NCBI GenBank assembly: GCA_964023205.1
Contig: OZ026837.1
Location: 8,474,088 to 8,538,087 of the forward strand
DNA from: Lutraria lutraria
Lineage: Eukaryota > Mollusca > Bivalvia > Venerida > Mactridae
Reading direction: 5' to 3'
DNA: 64,000 nt
Shown here: positions 9,476-20,964 of the stretch, piece by piece
Layout: the number at the start of each line of letters is the position of its first letter
Position numbering within the stretch: position 1 is the stretch's first letter
Made by a program: the position numbers and the translations under genes
Notes under the pieces: model-generated
Database searches by the model: none
The model's input: the letters and a program-made list of their open reading frames with translations, nothing else
Told to the model about the DNA's origin: nothing

Positions 9476-10899
9476 CGTATTTTTTATGCTTAACGTTCCC
9501 CCAGGAAAATAGTGACGACAAAACCCTATTAAAACTTACATGAGCTTATTCCGCAGATAGAGAGCTTGGAGTTCGTGTATCTGAAATTACCATTGCGGTA
9601 TGTTTGAACCAATTTTGCATGTAAAATGTCGGTTTTACACCGGTGACATTCATCGTGGCGTTGCTAGGAAATCGATTTTTGACCCATGACGTCATAATGT
9701 CCGAACTTTACTATATTGCAATTTTGTGAAAAATAATGAACATGCTATTACTAAAATTGTGCAAATTATCAGAACAATCTTTTGACCCATGACGTCAAGG
9801 AAAGGTCGCATACTACCTTAAACCAATATTCTATGTTTTTTTATTTGTTTATCCGGTAGTGAATGTGAGGCTGGGCTCATGAAACCGGTTATTTCCGCTG
9901 CAGCCAGGTTACAAACTGTTGCAAGGCGGTATCCGTTGGAGTTTGGCTTAGTGGATTTTTGGAAGATAGTAATTTGAGGAAAGTATATTGTTTTATGTGT
10001 CTATCTACCCATCTATTCATGTTTGTTGATAAATTATTAAGTTGTTTAATATTTTCTGATTTAAAGATCTGTTCAATACATTTAACCATACATGATAATA
10101 TGTATAGCCTTTACACAATACACATATTTAGGCCTTTCAATCGCAATTACCAAGGAAAAGCTGCACATTTAAGTGTTTGCCTGGAAGTAATACGTCTATT
10201 ACTAATGCTATAATGTCACTGCATGCAGTGAGAATTAACAGGCTAGTTCAATTTTTGAAAACCCAAACAGTTCCATTGGCGCTTTGATTTCTTAACAACC
10301 TGATATTTATTGTACTGGTATACTACTATTTACGAATGAAAGCGAAATTTACACTGCTTAATTGACAATTCTGCAATGAAAACTCTATACAATCTTCGAC
10401 AGACGCCATTTAAAGGATTTAGTTCTTTAGCAGTAAAATGCTCATAGTATTAATCGACAGCTGCATCACAAATGACGTAGATGCATACCAAGCTTCTAAG
10501 TATACCCGAGGTAAGATGGAGGTAGGAAGTCGGTTGGGTGTGCCGAATGAGTTGTTTATAACACACTCATTATATAATGACTACCACGTTTATTTCTACA
10601 TCATTTATTAGTTGCAAAATAATCTTTAAGTAAATACGTATATAAAGCTTAGCAACAATTAGTGTACAAATATGTAAATTTATTATCAATCTTCATGCAT
10701 GTACAAAAAACACATCGTATCAAAACAAAGCAATGACATTAAGCAAATATCTCACTGACCCCATGGCAATAACTAAATATACTACGTTCAATGCGAACCC
10801 GTGTAATTTTCATAAAAATATGAAAAGAATTCAAGCCTATTCACACACACTGTAAACATTATTTGGCTCTATTTCTTAAGTTTAACAATCAATCGGCGT
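9476..10899. other. Non-coding sequence with a partial palindrome-arm copy
   Basis: A second, shorter copy of the palindrome arm is present at about 9,690-9,740, preceded and followed by TTGACCCATGACGTCA (about 9,677 and 9,781). Small frames at 9,889-10,089 (minus) and 9,959-10,213 (plus) overlap each other and show no recognisable domain. I see no convincing gene. Confidence 0.45.
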
Positions 10900-12330
10900 C
10901 GCTGTTTGAATGTAACTAGTATACGTGATTTAAGCAAGATAAAAAAATAGTTAACATGATTAAGCAAATAATCTCAAGCTAACATTTTCAGTTCAATGAT
11001 TCACTCAATTTTCAGAAAATGATAAAGACAGCTTGTAAAGATTTTTATAAAATGTCGATAATCAATTATATTTATTATTTTTTTATGTAATTACGTAAAA
11101 CTGACGTTCAAATAAATAATTTTAATAGACATGCAGGCATTTTCAAATATACGGTGTAGTGCAAACACTATCTGTATTGGAACAATTAAAATGCAGTTCG
11201 TTACGTCAGGTACGGATATTTGCGGCATAAATATCAAGTTTGTGAAATAGCTTCTTAAGAATAACAGCTTTTTCTGATATCACAAGAAAGACATATTGAA
11301 GTCAAGTGGATGAGTGAAGAAATAAATATATATGAATGCCACGCGTGTTCAGTCTACTGTTGCTTGTTGTACTAAAAGCATGTCAATTATTTATAGTTTG
11401 ACTTTTACAAGATGCATATAAACATGAGTTTTTTTACAGCAACATAAGCAATAAAGCCTTATAAAGATAGGAACATAAAAATCAAAATGTAGATAAGAAC
11501 GAAGACTGACGAAGTCAAAATTGCAGACCAGAAAATAAATCAGAACAGACAACCACAAACACACAAAACACATAAACACTTAAAACATATGGTCTGACAA
11601 TATTATCTTCATTCATAAATGGAATTTTATGATATTTGTTAACTAGATACAACTTAGAAAATGATAAAACCTCAACGTCATTTTGAACAAAGTAACTTAT
11701 CTTTCAAGAGTGTCATATGTCTGAATGACAAGATATTATAAGGGAAAGCAAAATATTTGTTCAAACTGCATTCACGATGGATTGGTAACAATAACTTATT
11801 GAATGATGAGCTTATAAAATGCATGTACATTCAAATATGTGTAAGCAGCCAACTGATAATAAAGGCAATCATGTGAATAAAGGCATTTAAAAGAAAAACG
11901 TCATTGGTCATTTAGAACATACATTTTGTACTCACCTCTGAATAAAAATCAAATGTCAATAAAAGGCATATTTTGTCCTTCCCAATAATGTCATTTATTC
12001 ACAGGTTGTACTTTATATAATCTTATTTTTCGTTTGTTTCTTCTTTTTATCCATTTACATATCTAATATGTTTTATTAAATTGAGGCATTTGAATGGATA
12101 AAAAGTATATACATGCATTTAAAACGTGTGTATATAAACTATCAACTTATTAATTTTAGGTTACATTTATAAATTACATAAACATCAAAATTTACTTACC
12201 CAACGAAAGCTAACAATATTACCGACAACGGTAATAGACACGTCCACATTTTCAGAAAATGAGGCAATAATGAATTCAAATTCTGTATGCAACGTTAAAA
12301 GCAGGCTTGGTTTCGGTATTGATTCTTCGC
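10900..12330 (-). repeat. Segmental duplication, copy 1 (matches 18,600-20,285)
   Basis: Islands in the same order and orientation recur in copy 2: TTCAGAAAATGATAAAGA and TGTCGATAAT near 11,015-11,060, TTTCTGATATCACAA near 11,271, AAAATAAATCAGAACAGACA near 11,530, CTTATTGAATG near 11,793, and the signal-peptide exon at 12,200-12,249. Similarity is patchy, as expected of an old duplication of a first exon and its intron. The two copies are about 7.9 kb apart. Confidence 0.75.
12200..12249 (-). CDS. Candidate first coding exon encoding a signal peptide (copy 1)
   Basis: On the minus strand an ATG opens MWTCLLPLSVILLAFVG, a short positive-free start followed by a hydrophobic core typical of a secretory signal peptide, and stops after 50 nt at a strong donor, GTAAGT (phase 2). 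The same 50-nt exon length, sequence and donor position recur in the duplicate at 20,126-20,175, which supports it being a real exon. Its downstream exons would lie to the left; none is recognisable before the window edge, so the LINE probably sits in its first intron. The mature protein is unknown. Confidence 0.6.
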
Positions 12331-12949
12331 TATTTTAAGTCGTTTCTATTGGTTAACTGTAATAAATGCATGGATGACAATTAACAAAAGGAATAGCTTC
12401 ATACAAATAACAGTGAAATTTGGTACGTTGAGTAAACAACTCTTTTAGCTTAAGTTCGTGAATTAAAAACAACATGACGATTCTACATTTTCGTAAATGA
12501 GACAAAACTTCAATAGTTTAATACTCATTTAGAGTTTCAAGTTAAACATTTATTTTCATCTGTAATTAGTAAGTAGGTTGTTCCACATTTTGAGACATCC
12601 CGCAAATTTGGTATTCATTAAAGATATCGATGTTACACAACAGTTCGTTTGTACTAGTATCCAAGTTTCTGTTCTACTCTTTGTGATTGATAATTTAATT
12701 CATACGTAAATTCGTCCTTAGTCTTACCATACCTGAATTTATCACAAGTAAGTACATTTTTGAAGAAAGTTTATAGTTGGATAAATATATCTACAAAACG
12801 AACATAAGGCCAATAGATAGCAATGCTCCAAGAATGCACACGTCATAGAATGCATGTTGTTTTATTTAATGTAGGTATATTGTCATTGCTGTTTTCAAAT
12901 TCCTGTCCAACGTACTTCTAAGTTTACTATCCATAACCATTTAAGATAG

Positions 12950-13210
12950 ACCTCAAGAGGGAGTGGGGATCCTTGGTAAAGGTATTATGATCTCTCACTA
13001 GTAATGACTTTTCCCTTATCCTGTGAGTTCGAAGCCAAACCTTGACCAGAACAACATTTATATGAAAGGAAGCTGTCCAGCTAGCTTACAGAAGGTCATT
13101 TATTCTTCTCATGTACACACCTGGTGTCTTTCTCCACTGTCAAAGCAAGAAATGCTGCCGAATGACATCGGCTGTTGGTGCGACTTTAAATCCCACAGAA
13201 AAAGACCTCG
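12950..13210 (+). mobile_element. SINE-type repeat (same body as 63,590-63,780)
   Basis: The body has AGGAAGCTGTCCAGCTAGCT, ACACCTGGTGTCTTTCTCCA and TTGGTGCGACTTTAAATCCC. The first two blocks recur, reverse-complemented, at 63.6-63.7 kb next to a tRNA-like head with a box-B-like sequence. Here the head is degraded (GTGAGTTCGAAGCC resembles box B). The 140-codon open frame at 13,023-13,445 runs through the SINE and is not a gene. Confidence 0.6.
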
Positions 13211-14511
13211 GGTCTTCATGAATTTACATTTAGGCCTGGAAAAACTCGTGTTTACGGGAGCCTGTCCGACTGTTTTCGAGCAGACTGTAAATTTCTACTG
13301 GCAAATCATAATAGCGAAAATGTTGCGGGATGAGTCATACCTCCGAAGTACGAATGTGAAGATTTTCAAACTGCCTGTACTTTTTTTATCAAGAAATCAT
13401 GATTCAACGATTATACTAAACAAACACAAAAACATGAACCGTTAAATAGAGGAATGATATTTGAACGTGATCATTTTAAATGATAGCACGAAGGTAAACC
13501 ACCAAGATACAACCATTTCTTTTTAATGACAGACTATTTATCTTTGGTTTCAGCTTTTCGTACAGCGTTTTTTTTAACTAAATGAGGCGCGACTAATTTC
13601 GTATCTTCGTATCCATGGAATAATTATTAGTGTACCAAGTAGTCATTAAAGTATTGAATTGCGTCCCGGCATTCATAACCATTACGACTTCTTACAATCG
13701 GTATTCATTGAGATAGATATAGATTTTACAACCATTTATTTAAATTTTGAGATGTAACTGAGAGTGTATTGCCGAACACAAAGTGCATACAAATAACTTT
13801 GAAAGGTGTTATTCTAGATCGCAAATAAATAAACTTAATCTTGTGATTTCTGTATTTGAATTCTTAGTCTACAATATACAATATTCGTATCAATCAACAC
13901 ATAAGAGCATGGAGGGGTACAAGGCTAAGATGCAATGTGTGATATGGAGTTGGTTTTATAAATCGTTAATTTAATAAATTAAAACGCAAACCAACTAAGT
14001 AATCACATGCAATCGTGTAAATTATTTCACTACAGCTCAAGATAGAAAAATAGTCAATTTAGCTATCTAAACCTAAGTTTTATGAAAGATCTGAAATTCA
14101 AGTATTGACTCCAAAAATAAGATCGATCCTGTAATCACAAACATGCATATTTTTCTGACCGAAATATGAGAAATATAAATTATATATATTAGGAGATATT
14201 GGACCATTCTCTATCAAGGCGACAACAGTGGACAAAGATTGATAAAGGATAATAAGTAAAGAAAACATGAGTTAAGGCGTGACGTTCACCATAATTATAA
14301 TTATTATAACAAAAAGCGAACATCAGAGGCAAATTATTAAGACGACATTTTGGAACCCCAAAACGGGCTTAATATTGGGTTTGTCTTACCATCAAGTTGA
14401 AATATAGAAATAATTAAACACAATCTGAAATAAAATGTATTAAATTTAAAGTGACATTTACGTATAAGTAAATACGTTTGGGTGATGTAAGTATAAGTGT
14501 AGGACATTATA
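13211..14511. other. Non-coding AT-rich sequence
   Basis: No exon with credible splice sites, repeat or RNA gene is recognised. The 63-codon frame at 13,783-13,974 has no domain and lies in AT-rich sequence. Confidence 0.4.
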
Positions 14512-14872
14512 AGTTCCCCGGCAATTTACCCCCCCCCCCCCCCAATGAAAAGAAATGGTCATGTGGACATTTGCTTCCCCCCCCCCCCCAGTAGAAATGG
14601 TAGGTAGGACATTTGTCCCCCCCCCCAAGTGCTTATTTTTTAGTGGACATTTGCCCCCAATATTTATTTTCAGGTGGACATTTGCCCTCCCCCTAAACAA
14701 ACACTTTATACATTTCATTGGTTTAAAAAATACTTGTGAAATAAACATTGGTGGAAAATGTCCACTTAGAAATAACCACTGAGGGACAAATGTCCTACCT
14801 ACCATTTCTACTGGGGGACAATTTTTTCATTGGGGGGCAAATGTCCGAGGGGCTAATGTCCGTATCCCGTAA
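14512..14872. mobile_element. Poly(C)-bearing foldback element
   Basis: The two ends are inverted copies: CAGTAGAAATGGTAGGTAGG plus ACATTTGTCCCC on the left (about 14,589) returns reverse-complemented at about 14,785-14,815, and an outer CCCCCCAATGAAAA block returns near 14,825-14,840. Between them a short unit, TGGACATTTGCCCCC followed by AATATTTATTTT, is repeated in both orientations. C tracts of 8-15 are present. Overlapping frames on both strands arise from these low-complexity units. Confidence 0.65.
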
Positions 14873-15257
14873 GTGCGCGTGTGAGTGCGTGTAGTTTTTC
14901 TTTATGATTTGATAATACTGTCATTTCAAAATGTAACTTAATAACCTACAATGTCGTTCTGACATTTAAATAGTACCTGGCGTAGTCAATTGTGTTTGTA
15001 TGTTCGTGATTGCATGGTGTATGCACACGTCAAATAAAAAATTGCTGTCTATCTAAAACCGTTTGTATACAATTTATTGGGGAGGGCATAAGAAGAAAAC
15101 AATATTGAACATTACAAAAACATTGTGCATGATAGAAAGCATATTTTGCCGATTTAAATTCGATATGTATGCACATAGGCAGTCGATTCCGTGATTTCTA
15201 TACGATTATAGACGTTATTTTTCTATTTAACTTATCAAACAACGCAAATCTGTCGAA

Positions 15258-15517
15258 AAAAAAATCTTCAATTTCTTCCCTCATTGAGTGTATAAAAACA
15301 CCAAGGTAGTGCACTCGCCATTTTGTCGATTGACGGAAGAGACGAAAATAAGCGTGGGTCCCGGCTTTCCTTCTAATCTGCACGTGCTTAACGGGAACCT
15401 TGCTTTCGTTGTAGTGTGCCCCAACTTTAAACGTTTTGACCACTTTTAGAAACAAAGCCGGGACCTACCTTGGTGTTTTTATACACTCAATAAGCGAAAA
15501 AAATGAAGATGACCTTA
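15258..15517. mobile_element. MITE-like inverted-repeat element
   Basis: ATTGAGTGTATAAAAACACC followed by AAGGTAG at about 15,284 is matched exactly by its reverse complement ending near 15,491. A second inverted pair, GTCCCGGCTTT (about 15,360) and AAAGCCGGGAC (about 15,453), lies inside. The outer arms continue less perfectly (ATCTTCA). The left arm carries about 50 extra bases. The minus-strand frame across it (15,198-15,455) is therefore not a gene. Confidence 0.65.
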
Positions 15518-15740
15518 CATTTAACGATCTTTTGTACATATTCAGAATCAGTGTATGAATTTAAAAAATACAATGAACTTAAATAAAGATAGGGTTGGTT
15601 CGATCTATATTTAGTTCAAAGATTGTAATCGAACTGGTTTATTCTAAAATAAATCCGTCGTAAATTCTAAAAATAGAATGTGGGGTTTCCCGTCGTAGTG
15701 CACGTATTTTCAGAAAACGAAATAGCAGTGCATATGTATT

Positions 15741-15840
15741 AGTTATCGTTCATATTTTGAATTTTATGGGATATATCACAAGCGACGCGAAGCGGAGCGC
15801 AGTGATATGTCGCATAAAATTCATAATATGAACGATAACT
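15741..15840. mobile_element. 100-bp near-perfect hairpin element
   Basis: Two 39-nt arms (AGTTATCGTTCATATT at one end, its complement at the other) differ at only about three positions. The 22-nt loop is GC-rich (GCGACGCGAAGCGGAGCGC). It may be a very small MITE or the recombined ends of a larger transposon. Confidence 0.75.
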
Positions 15841-18599
15841 GATTTACAGTTTGTCCTGATTTCTGTCACGTATACATGTTTTGTCTCTACGAAAATTGTC
15901 AATCATCACTATATATATAATTTGCCGCCGCCCACAAAATACCTCCGTTCAGAGGGAAATTAAAAAGAAGGCGGGGGCATTCAGTGTGCTTTATATGCGT
16001 TAATAAGAGATACCAGCCAACATATACCTGTAACAACGGATTTTCACTTAGCTTACTACGAATTCTAGATATATGGTTGTTTTATTCTTGAGGAACGGGT
16101 TTTGTCTTAGTTATTATATAAATTATCAATACTCAGAATTGCATGATTTCAATGTTTCGTACTGTTCGATCATTCTTTCAATTTTATGCAGCGTTATTTA
16201 CAGTTTTCGGCCGTTCTATTTCTTGCCAAACTTCTTGGATTATTGCACATGTTTAAGTTCGAGTCCGGCTTAGATAGGAAAACCTTGCAAGTGTGGTGTC
16301 TAGCACCGGCCCAGATGCTATACAACTTACACTCGACTTCTGAGCATCAAATCCATTCCATTCTCAACGTATTATTGTTGAATACATATTAGGTGCTGGT
16401 TGACTTATAAAATGTACATTCAGGTTGATTATGATGATGTAAGATTCATGTATCTACATTTATTTATAATTAATTATTACAACCATGGAACCTGGTACTA
16501 CTACCAAGGAACGATGGCAAGACGGACTTCCCGCTTGTATTTGACTGAAATTCTGTTGTAAACGGGCATTAAATTCAACAAAAATAGCGAAAGTCATGGA
16601 AAATTCGTATGCTGTACGACCTGGTTCGAATGACGCAATCTCCCTCGAAGTCTATGAGTAGTTTAAACTCCGCCTACTTTATTGCACGGATGCAACTTGC
16701 ACCGCCCTATTCTCAGCTTGGTCACGTAGCACACAAATTCGACTTATTTTCTCCATATCAGGGTTTTGGCAAATTTTATGCGATATATTTTTCAAATTTC
16801 AAATGAAATGCAGACATTTCATTGGACGAGAAATTAGGACAAACTGTAAGAAAAGTCATTAATTTGCGAAGAAATAAGCTATCAAAATGATCGCAATTAT
16901 TATGAGAAACATTTTATTTCCATAAGGCTAAAAAGCCCACAAGGATACAAATATGCATAATATAAGATTGGCGAACAGTGACATTACATACATGTATAGA
17001 TATAATTGTACAACCAAAGGAAGTATCATACTTCATAATGACTTATAATGAGGAAGGTAATAGACAAGAATAATTCATAAATGAATAGGCGAACGTTTTA
17101 TATCACGCTCGGAGAAGGTCAATATGCATTACAAATAAGAACTATGCATACTTATGTATGTTTCATATAATAATTTAAATAAGCTTTAACCTAATGACAC
17201 TAGTAATGAGTGATATCTCATGAAAACAATTATATTATGTCGGTCAGAGTGTGAGGGGTATTTTTATGTTGACTCGGAGTGTAATGTAATAACGTTGCAT
17301 TTTAATGTAATAAATCGTGTTGGCGGCAGCTAGGCGGCAGTTTGTAAAAATAGAATTGACTCTTGGAAAATTGGTGGGCGTATTATTGAAATTTTGAGTT
17401 CTATTGGATCAGCTACTATTTTTTACAATGTGTCGTCACCCCCTCACCTGTTACAATAGAGTGTTTTATAATGGGGACTTGGTTGATGTTGTAAACAATG
17501 TGGACTAGAACGACGCTCAGAGTTGCCAATGCGGAAAGAAATTATAATAAGCAAAAATACACTGAGATTTGTGAAACAGGTTTTGTCTTTTTTATTGAAT
17601 CTGATGCTTAAGTGTTGTGATCTTAAAACGCTAATGAATAGATAGTGTATTCCACAGTAAAGGTTTTAAATATTTTGCTGTTAAACCATACAACTATGAC
17701 AAATACAATTTATTGATTGACTATTTGAAGCATTGATATCATGGGTATAAAGCCGTAAGTCGGTCCGTTATTGTGAATGTTAATATCATTTGCACAGGTA
17801 CGAACAAAATGGGTACATATCTCTTTTTATATGTAGATTATGTACGTCTCTCCGTCTGTCAGTCTCAAAACTGGATTATGTTATAACTTGTAATCACCAT
17901 ATTATTTTAAGCTATGTTGATGAAACTAAATATGTGAATATGTTGAATTGCGGTGATTATGCATATGTCATTTTGTTTTTCCCTCAGATCAAAATTGTGG
18001 CTGCTATGGTAACGAAAATATTCAAAATATGGCCACAAAATCTTGATCCTGTGATAACTTAATTAACCTTCAAGATAGGTTGATGAAATTTGGTATGTGA
18101 ATATGGACATAAATAGATGGCATTATTTATAAGTGTATGTTAATACCTAAACATGAATATCCATTGACGGTACTATTCCTAATTTAGGATTTTTCCATAC
18201 AGTCATTCTTGTGTTGCGTGCAAAACACCTGAATTTTCTCGCATGGACAAATCAAGTTCTGACAGTACTTTCGGTACTTCGATTTTGTTATTAATTTGTT
18301 CTGGACGATTTAAACATTGTGTAAAAAAATAACTTTTACAGATAATATACCTTATGTTTACTGATTGATGCAGGAAAAATGAAATAAGACATTTTTTGTA
18401 AGATTTTCATTCGAGGTAAAAACAAACATAGTGACTGAATTCGATCCGTCACTTTAACCGGGTTCACTATAACTGGTTTTTTTGTACTGTACATGCTAAC
18501 AGGCTTTTTAATGAAAGAAGTTGGTACATTATTAAAGTAAAGTCGCTACACTTGAAAATGTCAATATAAGTATTGTGTTTTCTTCCTGTTTGAATGCAA
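15841..18599. other. Non-coding sequence between the duplicated blocks
   Basis: Several frames of 60-90 codons occur on the plus strand (16,073-16,392, 16,609-16,806, 17,790-18,062), but none has a recognisable domain or flanking splice signals. I found no repeat shared with the rest of the window here. Confidence 0.4.
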
Positions 18600-19241
18600 T
18601 GGTTAAATACGATGAATGAAGTAAAATTATTTTAACAAGATACATAAATTCGTTAACATGAATAAGCATAGAATATCAAAAGCCCACAAAATACTATAAC
18701 TTGAGAACTTGAATACTACTATTCAATGTATATAAATACAAGTGTAATTATTTCAATTTTCAGAAAATGATAAAGATAGCTTGTAAGAGATTTTTATCAG
18801 TGTCGATAATAAAAATAAATATGATTGGGTAAAACTTCTTTCAAATATTTTATCTAATAGAAATGCAAGCAATTTTTCCATTATATAAAATATCAGGTGT
18901 AGTACACATGATACTTTGTATTGAAATTGTTATCCATGATTAAAAACGCCCGGAATCAGTACTTGTGACATAAAGATAAATCATGTGAAATCAATTCGTG
19001 TGCATACAGAAAGCTTCGTTTCTGATATCACAATAAAGTCATATTGAAGTTTTGTTGGTAAGTACAGCGATAGTTAGATGTGAATATCAGCATGGTCTGT
19101 CAGATGTTTCTTGTTGTAATTAAAGTATGTCAATTATTAATATCTTGAACTTTGGATGTAAATGCATTCGCTTTAACCCAATATACACAAGTTTGTTTTA
19201 CATAGCAACATGAGCAATGATTGTTAAAACCTTATTAGAAA

Positions 19242-19640
19242 AAGAGCTTTGTCACAGGAGTGACTAATAACCCCACACGCCGCTTTAATACAGAATGCTT
19301 AAAATCTGGTGTATAAAGATTTGCTAGGAATATAATTGGCCAACCCTACAGGCAGTGTCTTATGCATGACACACCGTTAAATGCTGGTGAATATTTATGT
19401 CAAGTATTTCCGAAATCCATCTATATATGTCATCGTTATTGAGCGGACATGAAAAATAGCCAATGTTTTAAATTTAGATGTGACCTTGACCATGGAGCTA
19501 CATCCATGGGTGTTGCGCGAGACACATCGTTCTGTTGACTTATTTCAAAATCCCCCATTAATGACACAGTTACTGCGAATTAGGATAAGTTTCAAGAGAG
19601 ACAGACAGACAAACAGATCCCTATATAGCCCCATTATTTT
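19242..19640 (+). mobile_element. Dispersed repeat inserted in duplication copy 2
   Basis: Copy 1 lacks this segment, so it entered after the duplication. It begins near AAAAGAGCTTTGTCACAGGA and contains TGTGACCTTGACCATGGAGC, TTGCGCGAGACACATCGTTC and a CAGACAGACAAACAGA tail. The TGACCTTGACC...GGAGCTAC...GGGT block recurs at 27,118-27,150. I associate this repeat type with bivalve genomes, but that is from memory and unchecked. Confidence 0.6.
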
Positions 19641-20125
19641 ATAGTAGTGTATGATAAGAACAAATTGCAGGCAAGAAAATAAATCAGAACAGACAACCAT
19701 AAAACAGTTACATAAAATCATTTTAAAAATAAATACATGAAAACCGATGACCGGACACTATTATTTTCATGTATTAATTGAAATCGCATCAAATGCAGAA
19801 CTTTTTCTTCGAGTTTTATTCGAGTTTCGAGTGTCATTGGTCACCATAATAAGGCAATTACAAGGGAAAGGAGATATCCGTCCAAATAGAACGATTAGTG
19901 TAAACAATAGCTTATTGAATGGTGAGATTATAAAATACATGTATTTACACCAGAATTCTTATGTTTTGTTTGCTTCTGGATTCTAACCATTCAAATATAT
20001 AATATAATTTAATATTGTGAAGCCTTTCAATGAATACAAAGCATATAATCTAAAACATGAGTACGCAATTTATCGTGTAACTAATTTATAGATTACATTT
20101 TTAAAAATATATCAATTTTACATAC

Positions 20126-20175
20126 CTAACGAAAGTTGACAATATTACTGACAACAGAAATAGACAAGTCTACAT
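20126..20175 (-). pseudogene. Signal-peptide exon, copy 2, with stop at codon 2
   Basis: This is the positional and sequence counterpart of the exon at 12,200-12,249: the same 50-nt length, a similar hydrophobic core (TCLFLLSVILSTFV) and an intact donor, GTATGT, in the same phase. The second codon is TAG where copy 1 has TGG (Trp), so translation from this ATG would end at once. It is probably a dead duplicate of a first exon. Use of another start, or editing of the TAG, cannot be excluded from DNA alone. Confidence 0.55.
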
Positions 20176-20572
20176 TTTCTGAAAATTTCACAACTATGAC
20201 TTCCAATAGCTATGTAAGCATTTGTGATATAAAGGGTTGGTTTCGTTTATATGTAGTTTAAATTTAAATTGAATCCGGGTATACTGTAATTACACTAATA
20301 TGCCAATAGTTTTGCTACGCTTTGTCATCGATAAACAGTTACGATTTTAGCCGCTTCGTGTTGCACTGATTCGAGGTCATTTTTGTTGGTTAAAGTTCGC
20401 GATGTAAGAGACTTCCATCTTCTTGGAATACCGATTTTCTACCATGCCTTTTACCACCTGATAAATGCGATGACCATTTGCAATATCCGGAAAATTAACT
20501 GTAAGATATGATGTAAATCACTGAAGAAGAGAACAGTGTATGCCGATACAGGGATATTATAAAGAAGATCTT

Positions 20573-20845
20573 AGTGCCAAACCAAGTGAAAGGCTTTTGG
20601 TATGTCATAAAATCATTGCGAACTTCTCTTTCCTCGTCAAGTGCTGGCTTATTCATTGTACACACCAATAGTAGAATCGCCTTTGATGAAACCAGACTGG
20701 AAGGGTGTAAGAAGTTTGTAAGAAATGATGTAGTATATACGTGTTTGTTGATAATTTCCGTGTGTTTACAGACAAGGGAAGGACTGCAGTTACAAGGTTT
20801 TGACGGGTAAGACGTTTACGAAGGGTGATAAGAAAGTTCAAGAAA
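20573..20845 (-). pseudogene. Decayed LINE reverse-transcriptase fragment
   Basis: On the minus strand one frame reads FQSGFIKGDSTIGVYNE, then stops, then FYDIPKAFHLVWH. This matches the conserved QSGF..GDST and F.DI.KAFD.VWH blocks of Jockey/CR1/L2-type LINE reverse transcriptases. Several in-frame stops (TAA, TGA) and a catalytic Asp changed to His show it is dead. It is unrelated to the intact LINE at the left, whose equivalents are QKGFIAGR and SIDFQQAFD. The 78-codon plus-strand frame over it is a shadow. Confidence 0.7.
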
Positions 20846-20964
20846 ATGTTATTTCATTTCTTTTTAGACTGATTCATTGCAGGACTGTTATTATAATAAA
20901 CACTCTTTATTTATTTCACACTTCAAATGAGAAAAATACAGTCACTTTAGTCAATACGCACTAT

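Larger units (their letters stand above)
18600..20285 (-). repeat. Segmental duplication, copy 2 (matches 10,900-12,330)
   Basis: This holds the same ordered islands as copy 1, including TTTTCAGAAAATGATAAAGA near 18,757, TTTCTGATATCACAA near 19,019, AAAATAAATCAGAACAGACA near 19,676 and the 50-nt signal-exon counterpart. It is longer than copy 1 because a repeat of about 400 bp was inserted at about 19,242-19,640. Confidence 0.75.

Noticed and set aside
13023..13445. 140-codon open frame on the plus strand
   Set aside because: It runs through a SINE body shared with 63.6 kb and has no domain.
14458..14805. Overlapping open frames on both strands
   Set aside because: They read through the C tracts and inverted units of a foldback element.
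20400..20520. Possible minus-strand exon reading FPDIANGHRIYQ after an acceptor-like TCTTACAG
   Set aside because: It loosely resembles a sushi domain but lacks the cysteines and a donor in a suitable place.
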